Shown: positions 15,707 to 22,969, numbered from the stretch's first letter. The stretch: DNA of 23,200 nucleotides from an uncultured Fretibacterium sp. (GCA_937892105.1 CALAUZ010000320.1:1-23200), one strand, 5' to 3'. The notes: generated by a model from the sequence alone, not told the origin. Program-made: numbers and translations.

Positions 15707-16576
15707 TTAATACTGTTTCAACGTTATATGCATGAACGTATCCCAACCCAGATACGGCTCAGACAATATTACGTCGTCAGGAACATCGGGCTGTTTTTCG
15801 AGTGATCTGTTCACCTCATACCAGAACACTACATCTGCACGTCCCGAAACTAACGCGGCTGTCCTAGCACCGGCATTAACATTAACGAGGTCAATGTTGA
15901 GCCTTAAACGTTTTCCCATTTCCGCAAGAACTGCTGTACTGTAACCTGCCGGCATTCCAGCATCATCAACAAAGTCAACGGGAGGCAGATCCCCTGTTAC
16001 CGCAACTTTTACTGTTGGAGCATTGGGGAAACGCTCGAAGTTTATGGCGTTCTTTTTGCGCCTCTGACGTTCGGTTATGCCGTAAACGTAATCGTATGAT
16101 GTGTCTTCAGGGAAATTCTTGATGTACTTCTGTGCAAACCCCGAAAGGGTGAAATCGTTTCGCATTGAAATTAAAGCAGCGTTCCATTTTTCGAGCAGTT
16201 CACGTTTATCCTTCATGAAACCGAAGCAAAGGTTCATTCTTCCGGAATTTGAGACGCAGCATGGAGCGTAATCACTGTTCATCTTCAACATGTATTCAGC
16301 GGCAAAATCAGGCAGTATCATCTCGTCAATTTCACCGCGAGCCAGAGCCATCTGCATCATCATCATAGAGTCGTAGAATTTCGCCTTGCTTGTAGTGTGA
16401 TCGCCGCCAAGAATTGCCCAGCCTTTAGTTGCCCAAGAGTTTCGCATTAGCATGAAAAACTCTTCCGGTGAAGTTCTGAGCCTGGAGAGGAAGCCGACAT
16501 AATCACCTTCAGCAAACGCACAGCCAGAGAATACTACGCACATCAATAGTACACACAGACATTGTTTTACACGCAT
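15707..16576 (-). CDS. Periplasmic binding protein, circularly permuted family-3 type (paralogue 1)
   Basis: 289 residues from the ATG at 16576, chosen over a longer frame because GGAGGG lies 8 nt upstream and a signal peptide starts there (cut at AFA/EG near 23; a lipobox-like FSGC at residue 19 is an alternative). The lobe order is reversed relative to GlnH. Residues 25-155 match the second half of family 3 (VGFLSRLRTSPEEF, AKFYDSMMMMQMALARGEIDE, then LCFGFMKDKRELLEKWNAAL, then the C-terminal YIKNF). Residues 188-289 match the first half (VKVAVTGDLPPVDFVDDAG, AGYSTAVLAEMG, ALVSGRADVVFWYE, ILSEPYLGWDT). Start and upstream stop overlap as TAATG. The ligand is unknown. Confidence 0.82.
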   Translation of the reverse strand: MRVKQCLCVLLMCVVFSGCAFAEGDYVGFLSRLRTSPEEFFMLMRNSWATKGWAILGGDHTTSKAKFYDSMMMMQMALARGEIDEMILPDFAAEYMLKMNSDYAPCCVSNSGRMNLCFGFMKDKRELLEKWNAALISMRNDFTLSGFAQKYIKNFPEDTSYDYVYGITERQRRKKNAINFERFPNAPTVKVAVTGDLPPVDFVDDAGMPAGYSTAVLAEMGKRLRLNIDLVNVNAGARTAALVSGRADVVFWYEVNRSLEKQPDVPDDVILSEPYLGWDTFMHITLKQY

Positions 16577-17457
16577 TAGTTTTTCCCTCCGAGATAAAGG
16601 TTGATGAAGTCGCCAATAGAAACATTCCAGCCCCATGATGATGTATCACTCTTGAACTTTTTGCGCAGGTGAATGAACCTTTCCCACTCGTAATATGGTT
16701 CAGAGACGATGACACCTTCTGGAATATCGGATTGTACTTCCGCACCCTTCTCGACTTCGTACCAGAATACAACGTCAGCCCTTCCGGAAGCAAGTGCAGC
16801 ACTTCTAGCCCCCGCCTCAACATTAACGAGCTTCACATTAACGCCAAGCATTCTGCCTATCTCGGCAAGCACAGCAGTGTTGTAGCCTGCCGGAGTGCCA
16901 TCGGGAGCAATGAAGTCAATCGGAGGGAGGTCTCCAGTTACGGCGGCTCTGATGGTTTTTGCGCCAGGAAATTCCGCAAACTCTACGGGTTTAGGGTCAT
17001 TTTTTCCGGGCGAAAAGATGTACATTCCCTCAATCGCTGAAAGTGTGAGGTTATTGCGCATGGCCGTTACAGCCTCGCTGAACTTGTCCCTTAAATCGCG
17101 GTCATCTTCACGGAAGCCGAAAGCCAGTCCCATTCCATGAGAACGCAGGACTAGTACCGGTTCATATTCTGAAGTCTGGTTCATGATGTACTCTGCGGAG
17201 GGTTCAGGCAGAACCATATGATTAATCTCGCCGGCGTTAAGAGCCATCTGCATTGCTGTCAAGCTGGGGTAAAACTTCACATAAGCCTCGAATATCTCAT
17301 TATGAGGAGCAAAACTTTTCTGCCATTCCTGCGAGAACTTTTCTTCAGTTGAGTTAAGTTTTTCCAGAAGCCCTAGCTTTATCGTGAGTTTTTCAAGACA
17401 CCATGATGGCACGGCAAGAACAATAACCATCATGAATGCGCATAGTATTTTCTTCAC
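16576..17457 (-). CDS. Periplasmic binding protein, circularly permuted family-3 type (paralogue 2)
   Basis: 293 residues; signal peptide to about residue 20 (LAVPSWC), with no clean lipobox. Same permuted order as its neighbours: lobe II elements first (LTIKLGLLEKLNSTEEKF, YPSLTAMQMALNAGEINHMV, LAFGFREDDRDLRDKFSEAV at 111-130), a 20-residue linker, then lobe I elements (TIRAAVTGDLPPIDFIAPDG at 168-187, AGYNTAVLAEIG, AALASGRADVVFWYE, VIVSEPYYEW). It has about 30 extra C-terminal residues after the SEPYY motif. Start is GTG at 17457, 1 bp after the upstream stop. Residues that hold the alpha-carboxylate and alpha-amino groups in amino-acid binders (Arg of TxxR, Asp of lobe II) are not evident. 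Confidence 0.82.
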   Translation of the reverse strand: MKKILCAFMMVIVLAVPSWCLEKLTIKLGLLEKLNSTEEKFSQEWQKSFAPHNEIFEAYVKFYPSLTAMQMALNAGEINHMVLPEPSAEYIMNQTSEYEPVLVLRSHGMGLAFGFREDDRDLRDKFSEAVTAMRNNLTLSAIEGMYIFSPGKNDPKPVEFAEFPGAKTIRAAVTGDLPPIDFIAPDGTPAGYNTAVLAEIGRMLGVNVKLVNVEAGARSAALASGRADVVFWYEVEKGAEVQSDIPEGVIVSEPYYEWERFIHLRKKFKSDTSSWGWNVSIGDFINLYLGGKN

Positions 17458-17458
17458 G

Positions 17459-18370
17459 TTACTTCGACCTGCCTATTACCAAGTCAGTATCCCATGAATA
17501 ATAAGGCTCGGAAAGAATTACGCCGTCAAAGGAAGCGTCTTTCACTTTCATTCTGCCGACCTTAGCTTTTGCGGGGAGCTTCATGCCTTCAGTGTTTCTG
17601 TACCAGAATACTACATCGGCCCTCTCCGAAGCCAATGCCGCAGAACGTCCGCCAGCCTCAACGCTTATTATACGGATATTGCGCTTCAACCTTCTGCCAA
17701 TCTCAGCAAGAATTGCAGTGTTATAGCCGGCAGGTCTTCCATCAGCCGCAATGTAGTCGATGGGAGGGAGGTCTCCCGTAACTGCAGCCCTGATTGTCTT
17801 TGCCCCCTTGAATTCCTGGAATTTCACCCGTTCAGGTTCAGAAGTTGAAATGTTGGAGATGTACTTATTTTCAAGGGACATTAGAGTACCGTCCTTCTTC
17901 ATGGCCTTTATTGCATCATCAAAATCCTTCTTGAGGGCAGTATTGCCGTTTTTGAAGCCGAAAGCGATTGTAGAAGGCATCATGTTAAGGGAGAAGAGTA
18001 TCTCGTAATTTGCGGGGTTGTTGGCCATGAGGTACATTGTTACGGCTTCGGGGAGAACCATCTCATTGATTTTGTTGGAACGGAGAGCCATTTGCATTGA
18101 GAGCAGAGAGTCGTAGTAGTGAACAATTCTGCGGTTCTTCACCATGTCTGCCAGAAAGCCCTCGAAAAGGTCATAATCCTCACAACCTTCCTTTGCCCCA
18201 TTGTTTGAGAGAAGAGGAGAGAGAGCTTTGCGGAGGTCATCGAGACCCTGCTGGTATTCCTGCTCAGTTGTGCCCAAGTAGGTTAGCAGGCCTGCATGGA
18301 CATTTTCTGCGAAAGACGCTGAAGATACGGCAACGATGAGAATTAGAGCGCACAAAATTTTTCTTGACAT
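17459..18370 (-). CDS. Periplasmic binding protein, circularly permuted family-3 type (paralogue 3)
   Basis: 303 residues; signal peptide with a cut at SFA/EN (21/22). Lobe II comes first (NVHAGLLTYLGTTEQEY, then VHYYDSLLSMQMALRSNKIN at 83-102, IAFGFKNGNTALKKDFDDAI, DGTLMSLENKYIS), with an insertion at about 42-80. Lobe I follows (TIRAAVTGDLPPIDYIAADG at 192-211, AGYNTAILAEIG, AALASERADVVFWY, VILSEPYYSWDT). It lies 2 bp after the 207-residue gene, with GGAGAG as ribosome site. The C-terminal halves of the three paralogues are more alike than the N-terminal halves. That suggests tandem duplication followed by divergence of the part facing a specific ligand or partner. Confidence 0.82.
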   Translation of the reverse strand: MSRKILCALILIVAVSSASFAENVHAGLLTYLGTTEQEYQQGLDDLRKALSPLLSNNGAKEGCEDYDLFEGFLADMVKNRRIVHYYDSLLSMQMALRSNKINEMVLPEAVTMYLMANNPANYEILFSLNMMPSTIAFGFKNGNTALKKDFDDAIKAMKKDGTLMSLENKYISNISTSEPERVKFQEFKGAKTIRAAVTGDLPPIDYIAADGRPAGYNTAILAEIGRRLKRNIRIISVEAGGRSAALASERADVVFWYRNTEGMKLPAKAKVGRMKVKDASFDGVILSEPYYSWDTDLVIGRSK

Positions 18371-18372
18371 AT

Positions 18373-18996
18373 TTATTCACTCTCCTTAAAGGTTTTCTTC
18401 ACTGCAAGTTTAACACTGTCCCGCAAAATCCCGACACTCACATCGTCAGCAATGTTAGCTATTATGGACTTTTCAAGCTCGTCCCATGCTTCAGGGTCTT
18501 CAAGGGTATCATTTTTGTACTTCTGCATTGACCACGCGTACAATGCTCCTGCCATGCCATCATCAACGCCCAATGCACCATATGAGAACATTCCCGTACC
18601 GTATTCAGCCTGAAGCGCAAAATTCTCCTCCATGCCGTAAATCCCAGCCTCAATTATCCCGCGTATCTTGTCCATAATGCCGGTATTTGCAGCATTTTTA
18701 CCTGTTGTTGAGACGGAGAGAAGCTCCTTGCGTTTGGGGTAATCAAGCTCGGATTTAGCCTCAAGATTGAGGGTACAAGTTCTGCCTTCGCTGGAAATCC
18801 AGAAATCGGCGGTGAAATCCCCTGTTACTGCCTGAACCATGCTCAACATTTCCTCAGCAAGAAGCCTGAGCCGGAGTTTGCCGCGAGTTTTCAGGTTCAT
18901 AACGCCTGCGGTACGTTCGGTAATGTCGAGTGCTTCATTCATTCCTGCGCCTGTATTGGAGATTTTGATTTTCTCGGTGGTAATATTCTGTATCAT
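18373..18996 (-). CDS. Hypothetical protein with degenerate GHKL/anti-sigma-like N-terminus
   Basis: 207 residues, cytoplasmic (no signal or membrane segment). Residues 11-115 can be read as a divergent GHKL fold: NTGAGMNEALDITERTAGVM, then a helix RLRLLAEEMLSMVQAVTG with an Glu-Glu pair (48-49) where the N-box helix lies, then strands DFWISSEGRTCTLNLEAKS. The same Glu-Glu helix pattern occurs in the C-terminal domain of the ABC ATPase five genes downstream. The C-terminal half (116-207) is helical, without a family I recognise. It opens the operon, with AGGAAGGTG before its ATG. A role in sensing or regulating the transporter is plausible but unproven. Confidence 0.6.
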   Translation of the reverse strand: MIQNITTEKIKISNTGAGMNEALDITERTAGVMNLKTRGKLRLRLLAEEMLSMVQAVTGDFTADFWISSEGRTCTLNLEAKSELDYPKRKELLSVSTTGKNAANTGIMDKIRGIIEAGIYGMEENFALQAEYGTGMFSYGALGVDDGMAGALYAWSMQKYKNDTLEDPEAWDELEKSIIANIADDVSVGILRDSVKLAVKKTFKESE

Positions 18997-19382
18997 TTTT
19001 TCACCTTCCTGACGCTATATTTTACCGTAATGTGCAAGGAGGCTCTCACTTCCATAGATGGTTAGGAATTACGACAAGATAGTATTATATTTCTATAACC
19101 GTATACGTGAACGTAGCAAAGATACGAAACAGAAGCGTAAGTCTCAGATTTGCCGTGTATATCGCGTGAAAATCGGCTTCTCTCATCTGAATGAAGCGCA
19201 AAGACTTCACCTGAAAATGGTTTTTGTAGAAGCGAAATGGCTTCATATTTACGCATTAACTTTCATGAAAGACCGCTTTTTACCCCGCATTTTGAGAGAA
19301 TGTGATACTACATAAATTACGAAATTTGTGTAGCAGTTTCGTTGTTCCGGCTTGACGGCAGGGAATTAAGAAGCCACCGCTT
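18997..19382. other. Intergenic stretch upstream of the permuted-SBP operon
   Basis: AT-rich 386 bp between the first gene of the operon and the 3' end of pth. It holds the leftward promoter candidates described separately and a cluster of GAAGC/GCTTC words at 19132-19244, including GAAGC-N6-GCTTC at 19229-19244. An 85-codon rightward frame (19058-19315) shows no family features and I do not accept it. No riboswitch or tRNA recognised. Confidence 0.4.
19084..19111 (-). promoter_or_regulatory. Candidate promoter of the permuted-SBP operon
   Basis: On the minus strand TTCACG (19111-19106) is followed after 16 bp by a perfect TATAAT (19089-19084). A second overlapping pair, TTGCTA and TATAGA with a 16-bp spacer (19119-19092), lies just upstream. 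Either would give a leader of about 80-90 nt before the gene starting at 18996. Confidence 0.45.
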
Positions 19383-19934
19383 TTATAAGCTGGGGTAGTT
19401 CACTATCGTCATTGCTTTTTGAATATCCTTTTCAAGCCACGCATTTATTCCTTTTTCAGCCCTGCTCAATATCTCCGGCAGTTGTTCCCGTTCATCGTCC
19501 CCAAAATGTCCCAGAACGTAATTTATCATGCTTCCTGGAGCTTTCCCGATACCTATTCTCAGTCTTGGAACGTGAACATCTCCCAATGCCCCAAGTATCG
19601 AGATTAATCCGTTATGTCCCCCCGCCGAACCTTGCGCACGAAGCCTCAGTTTCCCAAAAGGAAGTGCCATGTCATCATAAATTATGAGAATGTCGGATAA
19701 GTCTATCTTGTAGTAATTTACGGCCTCTCCTACCGAAATTCCGCTGGAGTTCATGAAGGTTAAAGGCTTGAGGAGTATAACATCATTCCATTTCCAGAAC
19801 TCTCCGTGAAAATCATGACGCGGTTTCCCCAAGCCATTATTTACCGCTATAAAGTCAACACATAGCCAGCCCATGTTATGACGGGTGAATGCATATTCAG
19901 CTCCAGGATTTCCCAGACCGGCTATGAGCTTCAT
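19383..19934 (-). CDS. pth: Peptidyl-tRNA hydrolase
   Basis: 183 residues, normal length. The N-terminus MKLIAGLGNPGAEYAFTRHN contains the conserved Asn9 and catalytic His19; LKPLTFMNSSG, IYDDMALPFGKLRLR and GSAGGHNGL are the other family motifs. It cleaves peptidyl-tRNA released prematurely from ribosomes. It lies 6 bp downstream of rplY, a common bacterial pair. Confidence 0.97.
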   Translation of the reverse strand: MKLIAGLGNPGAEYAFTRHNMGWLCVDFIAVNNGLGKPRHDFHGEFWKWNDVILLKPLTFMNSSGISVGEAVNYYKIDLSDILIIYDDMALPFGKLRLRAQGSAGGHNGLISILGALGDVHVPRLRIGIGKAPGSMINYVLGHFGDDEREQLPEILSRAEKGINAWLEKDIQKAMTIVNYPSL

Positions 19935-19940
19935 TGCGTG

Positions 19941-20609
19941 TTACTTCTCCTCTTCGGCTTCGTCTTCCTTTGCCGCCTTGCCCTTCGCTACCACTTCAAC
20001 ATCTGCCGCAGCTGTCTCCTCAGTTTCCGGTGCAGCGTCCTCAACTCCGCGCGATGTTACGATTATCGCTACAACCTCTTCAGGATCAGCAAGTGCCGCA
20101 ACATTCTCGGGAAGCGCAAGATCCTTCACGTGAATTGCATCGCCAATGTTCAGGCCGGAAACATCTACCGTTATAACATCTGGAATGCTCATCGGCAGCG
20201 TCTCAACTTCAAGTTCGTGAATTGCCTCAAGTACTCCGCCGTCCTTAATTCCCTGTGCTTCCTCGCGGCCTGTAACTTCAACAGGAATGTTGACCGTGAT
20301 TTTGCGTCCCTTCACAAGGTGCAGGAAGTCCACATGAAGCGGCATGTCCGTAAAAGGGTGTCTCTGTGCCTCGCGGATAATGCAGAGTTCCTCGCGGCCA
20401 TCGGGAAGTTTGACGTTGAGGCGGGTTGACTCCCAGCGTCCTGCAAGTATGCGTTCGATCTCGCGCATGTTCACTTTGCCCAGAATGTTCGGGGAAATCT
20501 CCGGGCCGTAAATCACGCATGGCACGTATCCTGCCCGGCGCATTCTTCCGTTTTCGCCCTTGCCCGTCTTCTCACGGGACTCCATCACTAACGCTACTAT
20601 GTCCGCCAT
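19941..20609 (-). CDS. rplY: 50S ribosomal protein L25 / general stress protein Ctc
   Basis: 222 residues, the long TL5/CTC form: an N-terminal L25 domain that binds 5S rRNA (GRMRRAGYVPCVIYG, LPDGREELCIIREAQRHPFT), then the C-terminal beta domain (VNIPVEVTGREEAQGIKDGG, VDVSGLNIGDAIHVKDL). The tail from about 190 is acidic and Ala/Glu-rich. Start ATG at 20609 follows AAAGGAG. It heads the rplY-pth unit, with an extended -10 promoter just upstream. Confidence 0.96.
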   Translation of the reverse strand: MADIVALVMESREKTGKGENGRMRRAGYVPCVIYGPEISPNILGKVNMREIERILAGRWESTRLNVKLPDGREELCIIREAQRHPFTDMPLHVDFLHLVKGRKITVNIPVEVTGREEAQGIKDGGVLEAIHELEVETLPMSIPDVITVDVSGLNIGDAIHVKDLALPENVAALADPEEVVAIIVTSRGVEDAAPETEETAAADVEVVAKGKAAKEDEAEEEK

Positions 20610-20650
20610 GAAAATATCTCTCCTTTGTTGCTGTTGGATTTTCGCGGGTA

Positions 20651-20659
20651 ATTATAGCA
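20651..20659 (-). promoter_or_regulatory. Extended -10 promoter of rplY-pth
   Basis: On the minus strand TGCTATAAT is an extended -10 element (TGn plus a perfect TATAAT). The -35 position is poor, as is usual for this promoter class. Transcription would start about 35 nt before the rplY ATG. Confidence 0.55.
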
Positions 20660-20674
20660 AGTTTCACGCTGGAA

Positions 20675-20683
20675 TGTTATACT
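20675..20683 (+). promoter_or_regulatory. Extended -10 promoter of the candidate RNA gene
   Basis: TGTTATACT on the plus strand is an extended -10 element (TG, one base, TATACT). It points away from the rplY promoter 20 bp to the left and towards the orphan terminator at 20832-20873. The predicted start is near 20690. Confidence 0.5.
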
Positions 20684-20689
20684 TCCCGC

Positions 20690-20873
20690 ATATGGACGGG
20701 GCATCGTTCCATCGGAGGAGGACTCGTAAGACGCTCGCAAGGGTGCAGGTTCGTTGATACCGCAATCCCAAGTTACAACGGGAGTATGCCAATACGTCAG
20801 CCATGATTATATATATGTGGCGAATAGACTGCCTTAACCACTAAAGCGATTGATGGTGCGTTAAGGTTTTTTT
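20690..20873 (+). ncRNA. Candidate structured non-coding RNA, unidentified
   Basis: A promoter-like element upstream and a strong intrinsic terminator at the end bracket about 180 nt with no credible ORF and no downstream gene on that strand. The interior can fold. GGCATCGTT (20700-20708) pairs with AACG (20777-20780) and ATGCC (20786-20790). CCGCATAT (20686-20693) can pair with ATATGTGG (20813-20820). A hairpin lies at 20738-20769. An alternative 5' hairpin ATGGA/TCCAT competes with the long-range helix. The size and a closing stem with a large internal loop recall 6S RNA, but I cannot confirm that. It is not a tRNA: no T-loop adjoins the outer helix. Confidence 0.4.
20832..20873 (+). terminator. 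Orphan rightward intrinsic terminator
   Basis: CCTTAAC pairs with GTTAAGG, extended inwards by CAC/GTG, and is followed directly by seven Ts. No plus-strand protein gene precedes it, so it most simply ends an RNA gene. Confidence 0.75.
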
Positions 20874-20879
20874 GTGCGT

Positions 20880-20916
20880 AAAAATTTCCCCCCTGCCTGT
20901 AAATTCGACAAGGGGG
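20880..20916 (-). terminator. Terminator of the 639-residue lipoprotein gene
   Basis: On the minus strand CCCCCTTGTC pairs with GGCAGGGGG over 10 bp (with G-U pairs), loop of about 9 nt, followed by AAATTTTT. It is nearly identical to the terminator at 22942-22969. Confidence 0.75.
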
Positions 20917-20961
20917 AACGTTTCATAACGTGTGAAAATTTATGCTTCTTTCCTGAGAACA
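20888..20961 (-). repeat. Decayed copy of a neighbouring gene's 3' end plus terminator
   Basis: These 74 bp align with 22942-23015. Shared are the terminator hairpin and the stretch that encodes the last codons (LFSGKKA-stop) of the membrane-protein gene at 22993. Here the coding part has a one-base deletion and lies just after the lipoprotein stop, so it is a relic and not translated as a gene end. Confidence 0.65.
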
Positions 20962-20969
20962 AAAGCCGA

Positions 20970-22889
20970 TTATCTGCCCGACTGCGCTATCTCCAGCTTT
21001 ATGCTGTCCCTGCCGCTCGTGATGGTTAAGACCGCTTCACGGGTAGAAGTACTCGTGTTCTCGTCAACGTCAAACAGTATCTGCCTCTCGCTGCTGCCCG
21101 TAGCGTTCCCTGAAGTGCTGGTGAAGTGAAGCCACGAAGGAATGTCCTTAATCGTCCAGTTGTCTTCAGCAAGAAGCGTGAATGCCTTCGAGTTTGCCGC
21201 TTTGGACGTGAATGAGAATGTCCTCTGGCTCACTGCGACGTGAGGAGGCTGAATGAGCTCGAGAGACTTCCTCTTTGTGGTCGTGTACGTATAATCGTAG
21301 CGGGAGTATCCCTTTAACCACTTGCGGCACTTGCCAAGGCAGATACCGTCCCCGACTGTGAATGTCAGGTTCATCTTCATGTTAGGGTTGTTCTTCCAGT
21401 AATTCCGATCTACTTCCCACATGAAATAGCTGTCGTACTGAAGCTGATTCCTCGAGGCGGTCTTCGCGTTTACGCCCTCCCAAGTATGCCCGGCTTTCTC
21501 TACGTGATGCCCGCCGCCGCCTGGATTATTCACGTCAGCGTACCATTTCGCACTCGCCAGATAATCATACATGCTGCTGTTTACGATACTGTACTCGCTG
21601 ACTGTCCATGTCTTAGAGTTCGAGTACGTTACGCCGCCGCCAAGCTCTGCGGAAGGCCCGTCCTTGTTCACGCCGAGTTTGCCGTTGATTGACCACGACA
21701 TGCCCTCGCTGTATGTTGTCGTGATGTTAGCGTTTGCGGGAGCGTTATGAATGAGAGCTACATCACTGGTGCTCATGCCTCCGCCGTCAATGTGGAACTC
21801 AGTCCCGACATTCTTCGTGAACCCGTAAAGGTAGTTGCGGTAGTAGCCGTCGTATTCTATTTTAATGTCGGCGAAGTTCTTCGGCGTGGTCGTAGTTGAG
21901 CTCTCAACAACGTAGTAGTCTTTGCCGCTGTTGAACGAGTGGGCGGAGAAAATCTTAACGGATACTAAATTGTTTCTCGTGCGCTTGAACTCGCTGCATG
22001 AGTAATGTGTGCCGTCGAAGTTTGGGCCGTTGGTGTGGACATTGGCATAAGAGAAGTCGAATACATGTGTCTGTGCTTCACATATCCTCGCTAAGTCATT
22101 ATCCGCCGCCCTGACCTGATAGCTTGCGGCAAATGTTGTGTCATTGAATGCTTCGAATGTAACATTTCCCAGCCACTTGAAGAAGTTAGCCCATCGGTCA
22201 ATCTGGAGATCCCGTATAGTGTACTCTTTCGGCGCAACTTCAATTTTATCTTCTGACGTAGTCGGCAAGTCAATATCATCAGATACAGTTACGGTTTCGA
22301 GATTGACATCATCAGACGATGTATCATTGGACGTTATTATGTCTCCCATTCTCGGCACAACGTAGACGAAAAGATTTCTCAGTCCGCCAGTCTTTATGCA
22401 GGCCAGTCCGTAAACTTCAAGGCTTCCGCTCTGCCCGAAAGTATCAGCGTCCTCCTCCGACAGTCCCAAGTCTGAACGCACAGAGTTGACGAGTGCCTGG
22501 TCAGCATCACATATGACAATAATATCTTCGCTGTCGTAACGGGCTTGCAGCTCGTCCTTGTCGTAGGGAATTTTGGGGTATTCCTCGTTACTAATTATGC
22601 TACGTAACATGTCAAAGCGTTGCATTGTTACCGAACCGTCAGTATTTTTCTCTATGTTTTCCCCCCTCAACAACATCAGCTTGATGATATCCTCTGAGGT
22701 CAGACGGTTAACAGCCTCTTTCATCGCCGCATCGTCCTCCCAGACATCGTTCATTGTCAGGTTGGGGTTATCTGTACTCTCCCCTCCCCCACTGCTTGAG
22801 GAACTGCTGCCTCCACAACCGCTGAGGCTTAACACCGCGAACAGCAAGCCGAAAAGAAGCAGCCATGTAGTGAATATATTACGCTTCAT
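20970..22889 (-). CDS. Lipoprotein with leukocidin-like beta-pore region and C-terminal BACON domain
   Basis: 639 residues. A lipoprotein signal ends in LSG-C25, followed by a Ser/Gly linker (26-36). Residues 45-230 match nothing I recognise (acidic; DIIVICDADQALVNSV, LEVYGLACIKTGG). Residues about 232-530 are beta-rich. The segment 386-432 (TTTYSEGMSWSINGKLGV, then KDGPSAELGGGVTYSNSKTW) has the alternating Ser/Gly-rich pattern of the membrane stem in leukocidin/haemolysin-family pore formers. Residues 548-638 fit a BACON domain (VAVSQRTFSF, DNWTIKDIPSWLHFTS, ENTSTSTREAVLTIT, IAQSG), an Ig-like module common in Bacteroidota surface proteins and thought to bind mucin or glycans. Its own promoter and terminator flank it, and the Shine-Dalgarno is AAAGGAGG. 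BACON is the firmer assignment; the pore-former call is moderate. Confidence 0.65.
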   Translation of the reverse strand: MKRNIFTTWLLLFGLLFAVLSLSGCGGSSSSSSGGGESTDNPNLTMNDVWEDDAAMKEAVNRLTSEDIIKLMLLRGENIEKNTDGSVTMQRFDMLRSIISNEEYPKIPYDKDELQARYDSEDIIVICDADQALVNSVRSDLGLSEEDADTFGQSGSLEVYGLACIKTGGLRNLFVYVVPRMGDIITSNDTSSDDVNLETVTVSDDIDLPTTSEDKIEVAPKEYTIRDLQIDRWANFFKWLGNVTFEAFNDTTFAASYQVRAADNDLARICEAQTHVFDFSYANVHTNGPNFDGTHYSCSEFKRTRNNLVSVKIFSAHSFNSGKDYYVVESSTTTTPKNFADIKIEYDGYYRNYLYGFTKNVGTEFHIDGGGMSTSDVALIHNAPANANITTTYSEGMSWSINGKLGVNKDGPSAELGGGVTYSNSKTWTVSEYSIVNSSMYDYLASAKWYADVNNPGGGGHHVEKAGHTWEGVNAKTASRNQLQYDSYFMWEVDRNYWKNNPNMKMNLTFTVGDGICLGKCRKWLKGYSRYDYTYTTTKRKSLELIQPPHVAVSQRTFSFTSKAANSKAFTLLAEDNWTIKDIPSWLHFTSTSGNATGSSERQILFDVDENTSTSTREAVLTITSGRDSIKLEIAQSGR

Positions 22890-22929
22890 AATTTTGAAGC
22901 CTCCTTTGTGGATTGTAAAATTCTACAGC

Positions 22930-22938
22930 ATTATAACA
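22930..22938 (-). promoter_or_regulatory. Extended -10 promoter of the lipoprotein gene
   Basis: TGTTATAAT on the minus strand (TGn plus perfect TATAAT), about 40 bp before the ATG at 22889. It directly abuts the terminator of the upstream membrane-protein gene. That makes the lipoprotein gene an independent transcription unit. Confidence 0.55.
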
Positions 22939-22969
22939 AATCCCCCCTGCCTGTAATACGACAAGGGGG
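22935..22969 (-). terminator. Terminator of the small membrane-protein gene
   Basis: On the minus strand CCCCCTTGTC and GGCAGGGGGG form the stem, followed by ATTTGTT. The T-tract is weak and runs into the next promoter. It is the twin of the hairpin at 20888-20916. Confidence 0.65.

Noticed and set aside
16577..16636. Longer start for binding protein 1 (20 extra residues)
   Set aside because: It would place a polar stretch ahead of a clear signal peptide and overlap the upstream gene. The ATG at 16576 has a well-spaced GGAGGG.
19132..19244. Repeated GAAGC/GCTTC words as a CRISPR-like or regulatory array
   Set aside because: Units are short, spacings are uneven (61 and 36 bp) and there is no conserved longer repeat.
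19058..19315. 85-codon rightward ORF in the gap before pth
   Set aside because: No family motif and no good ribosome site; it runs through the leftward promoter region. Chance frame in AT-rich DNA.
20698..20792. tRNA (including selC) suggested by GGCAT/ATGCC pairing about 90 nt apart
   Set aside because: No GGTTCGANTCC-type T-arm before the 3' half, no recognisable anticodon arm, and the helix is interrupted. A selC gene was not found anywhere in the window.
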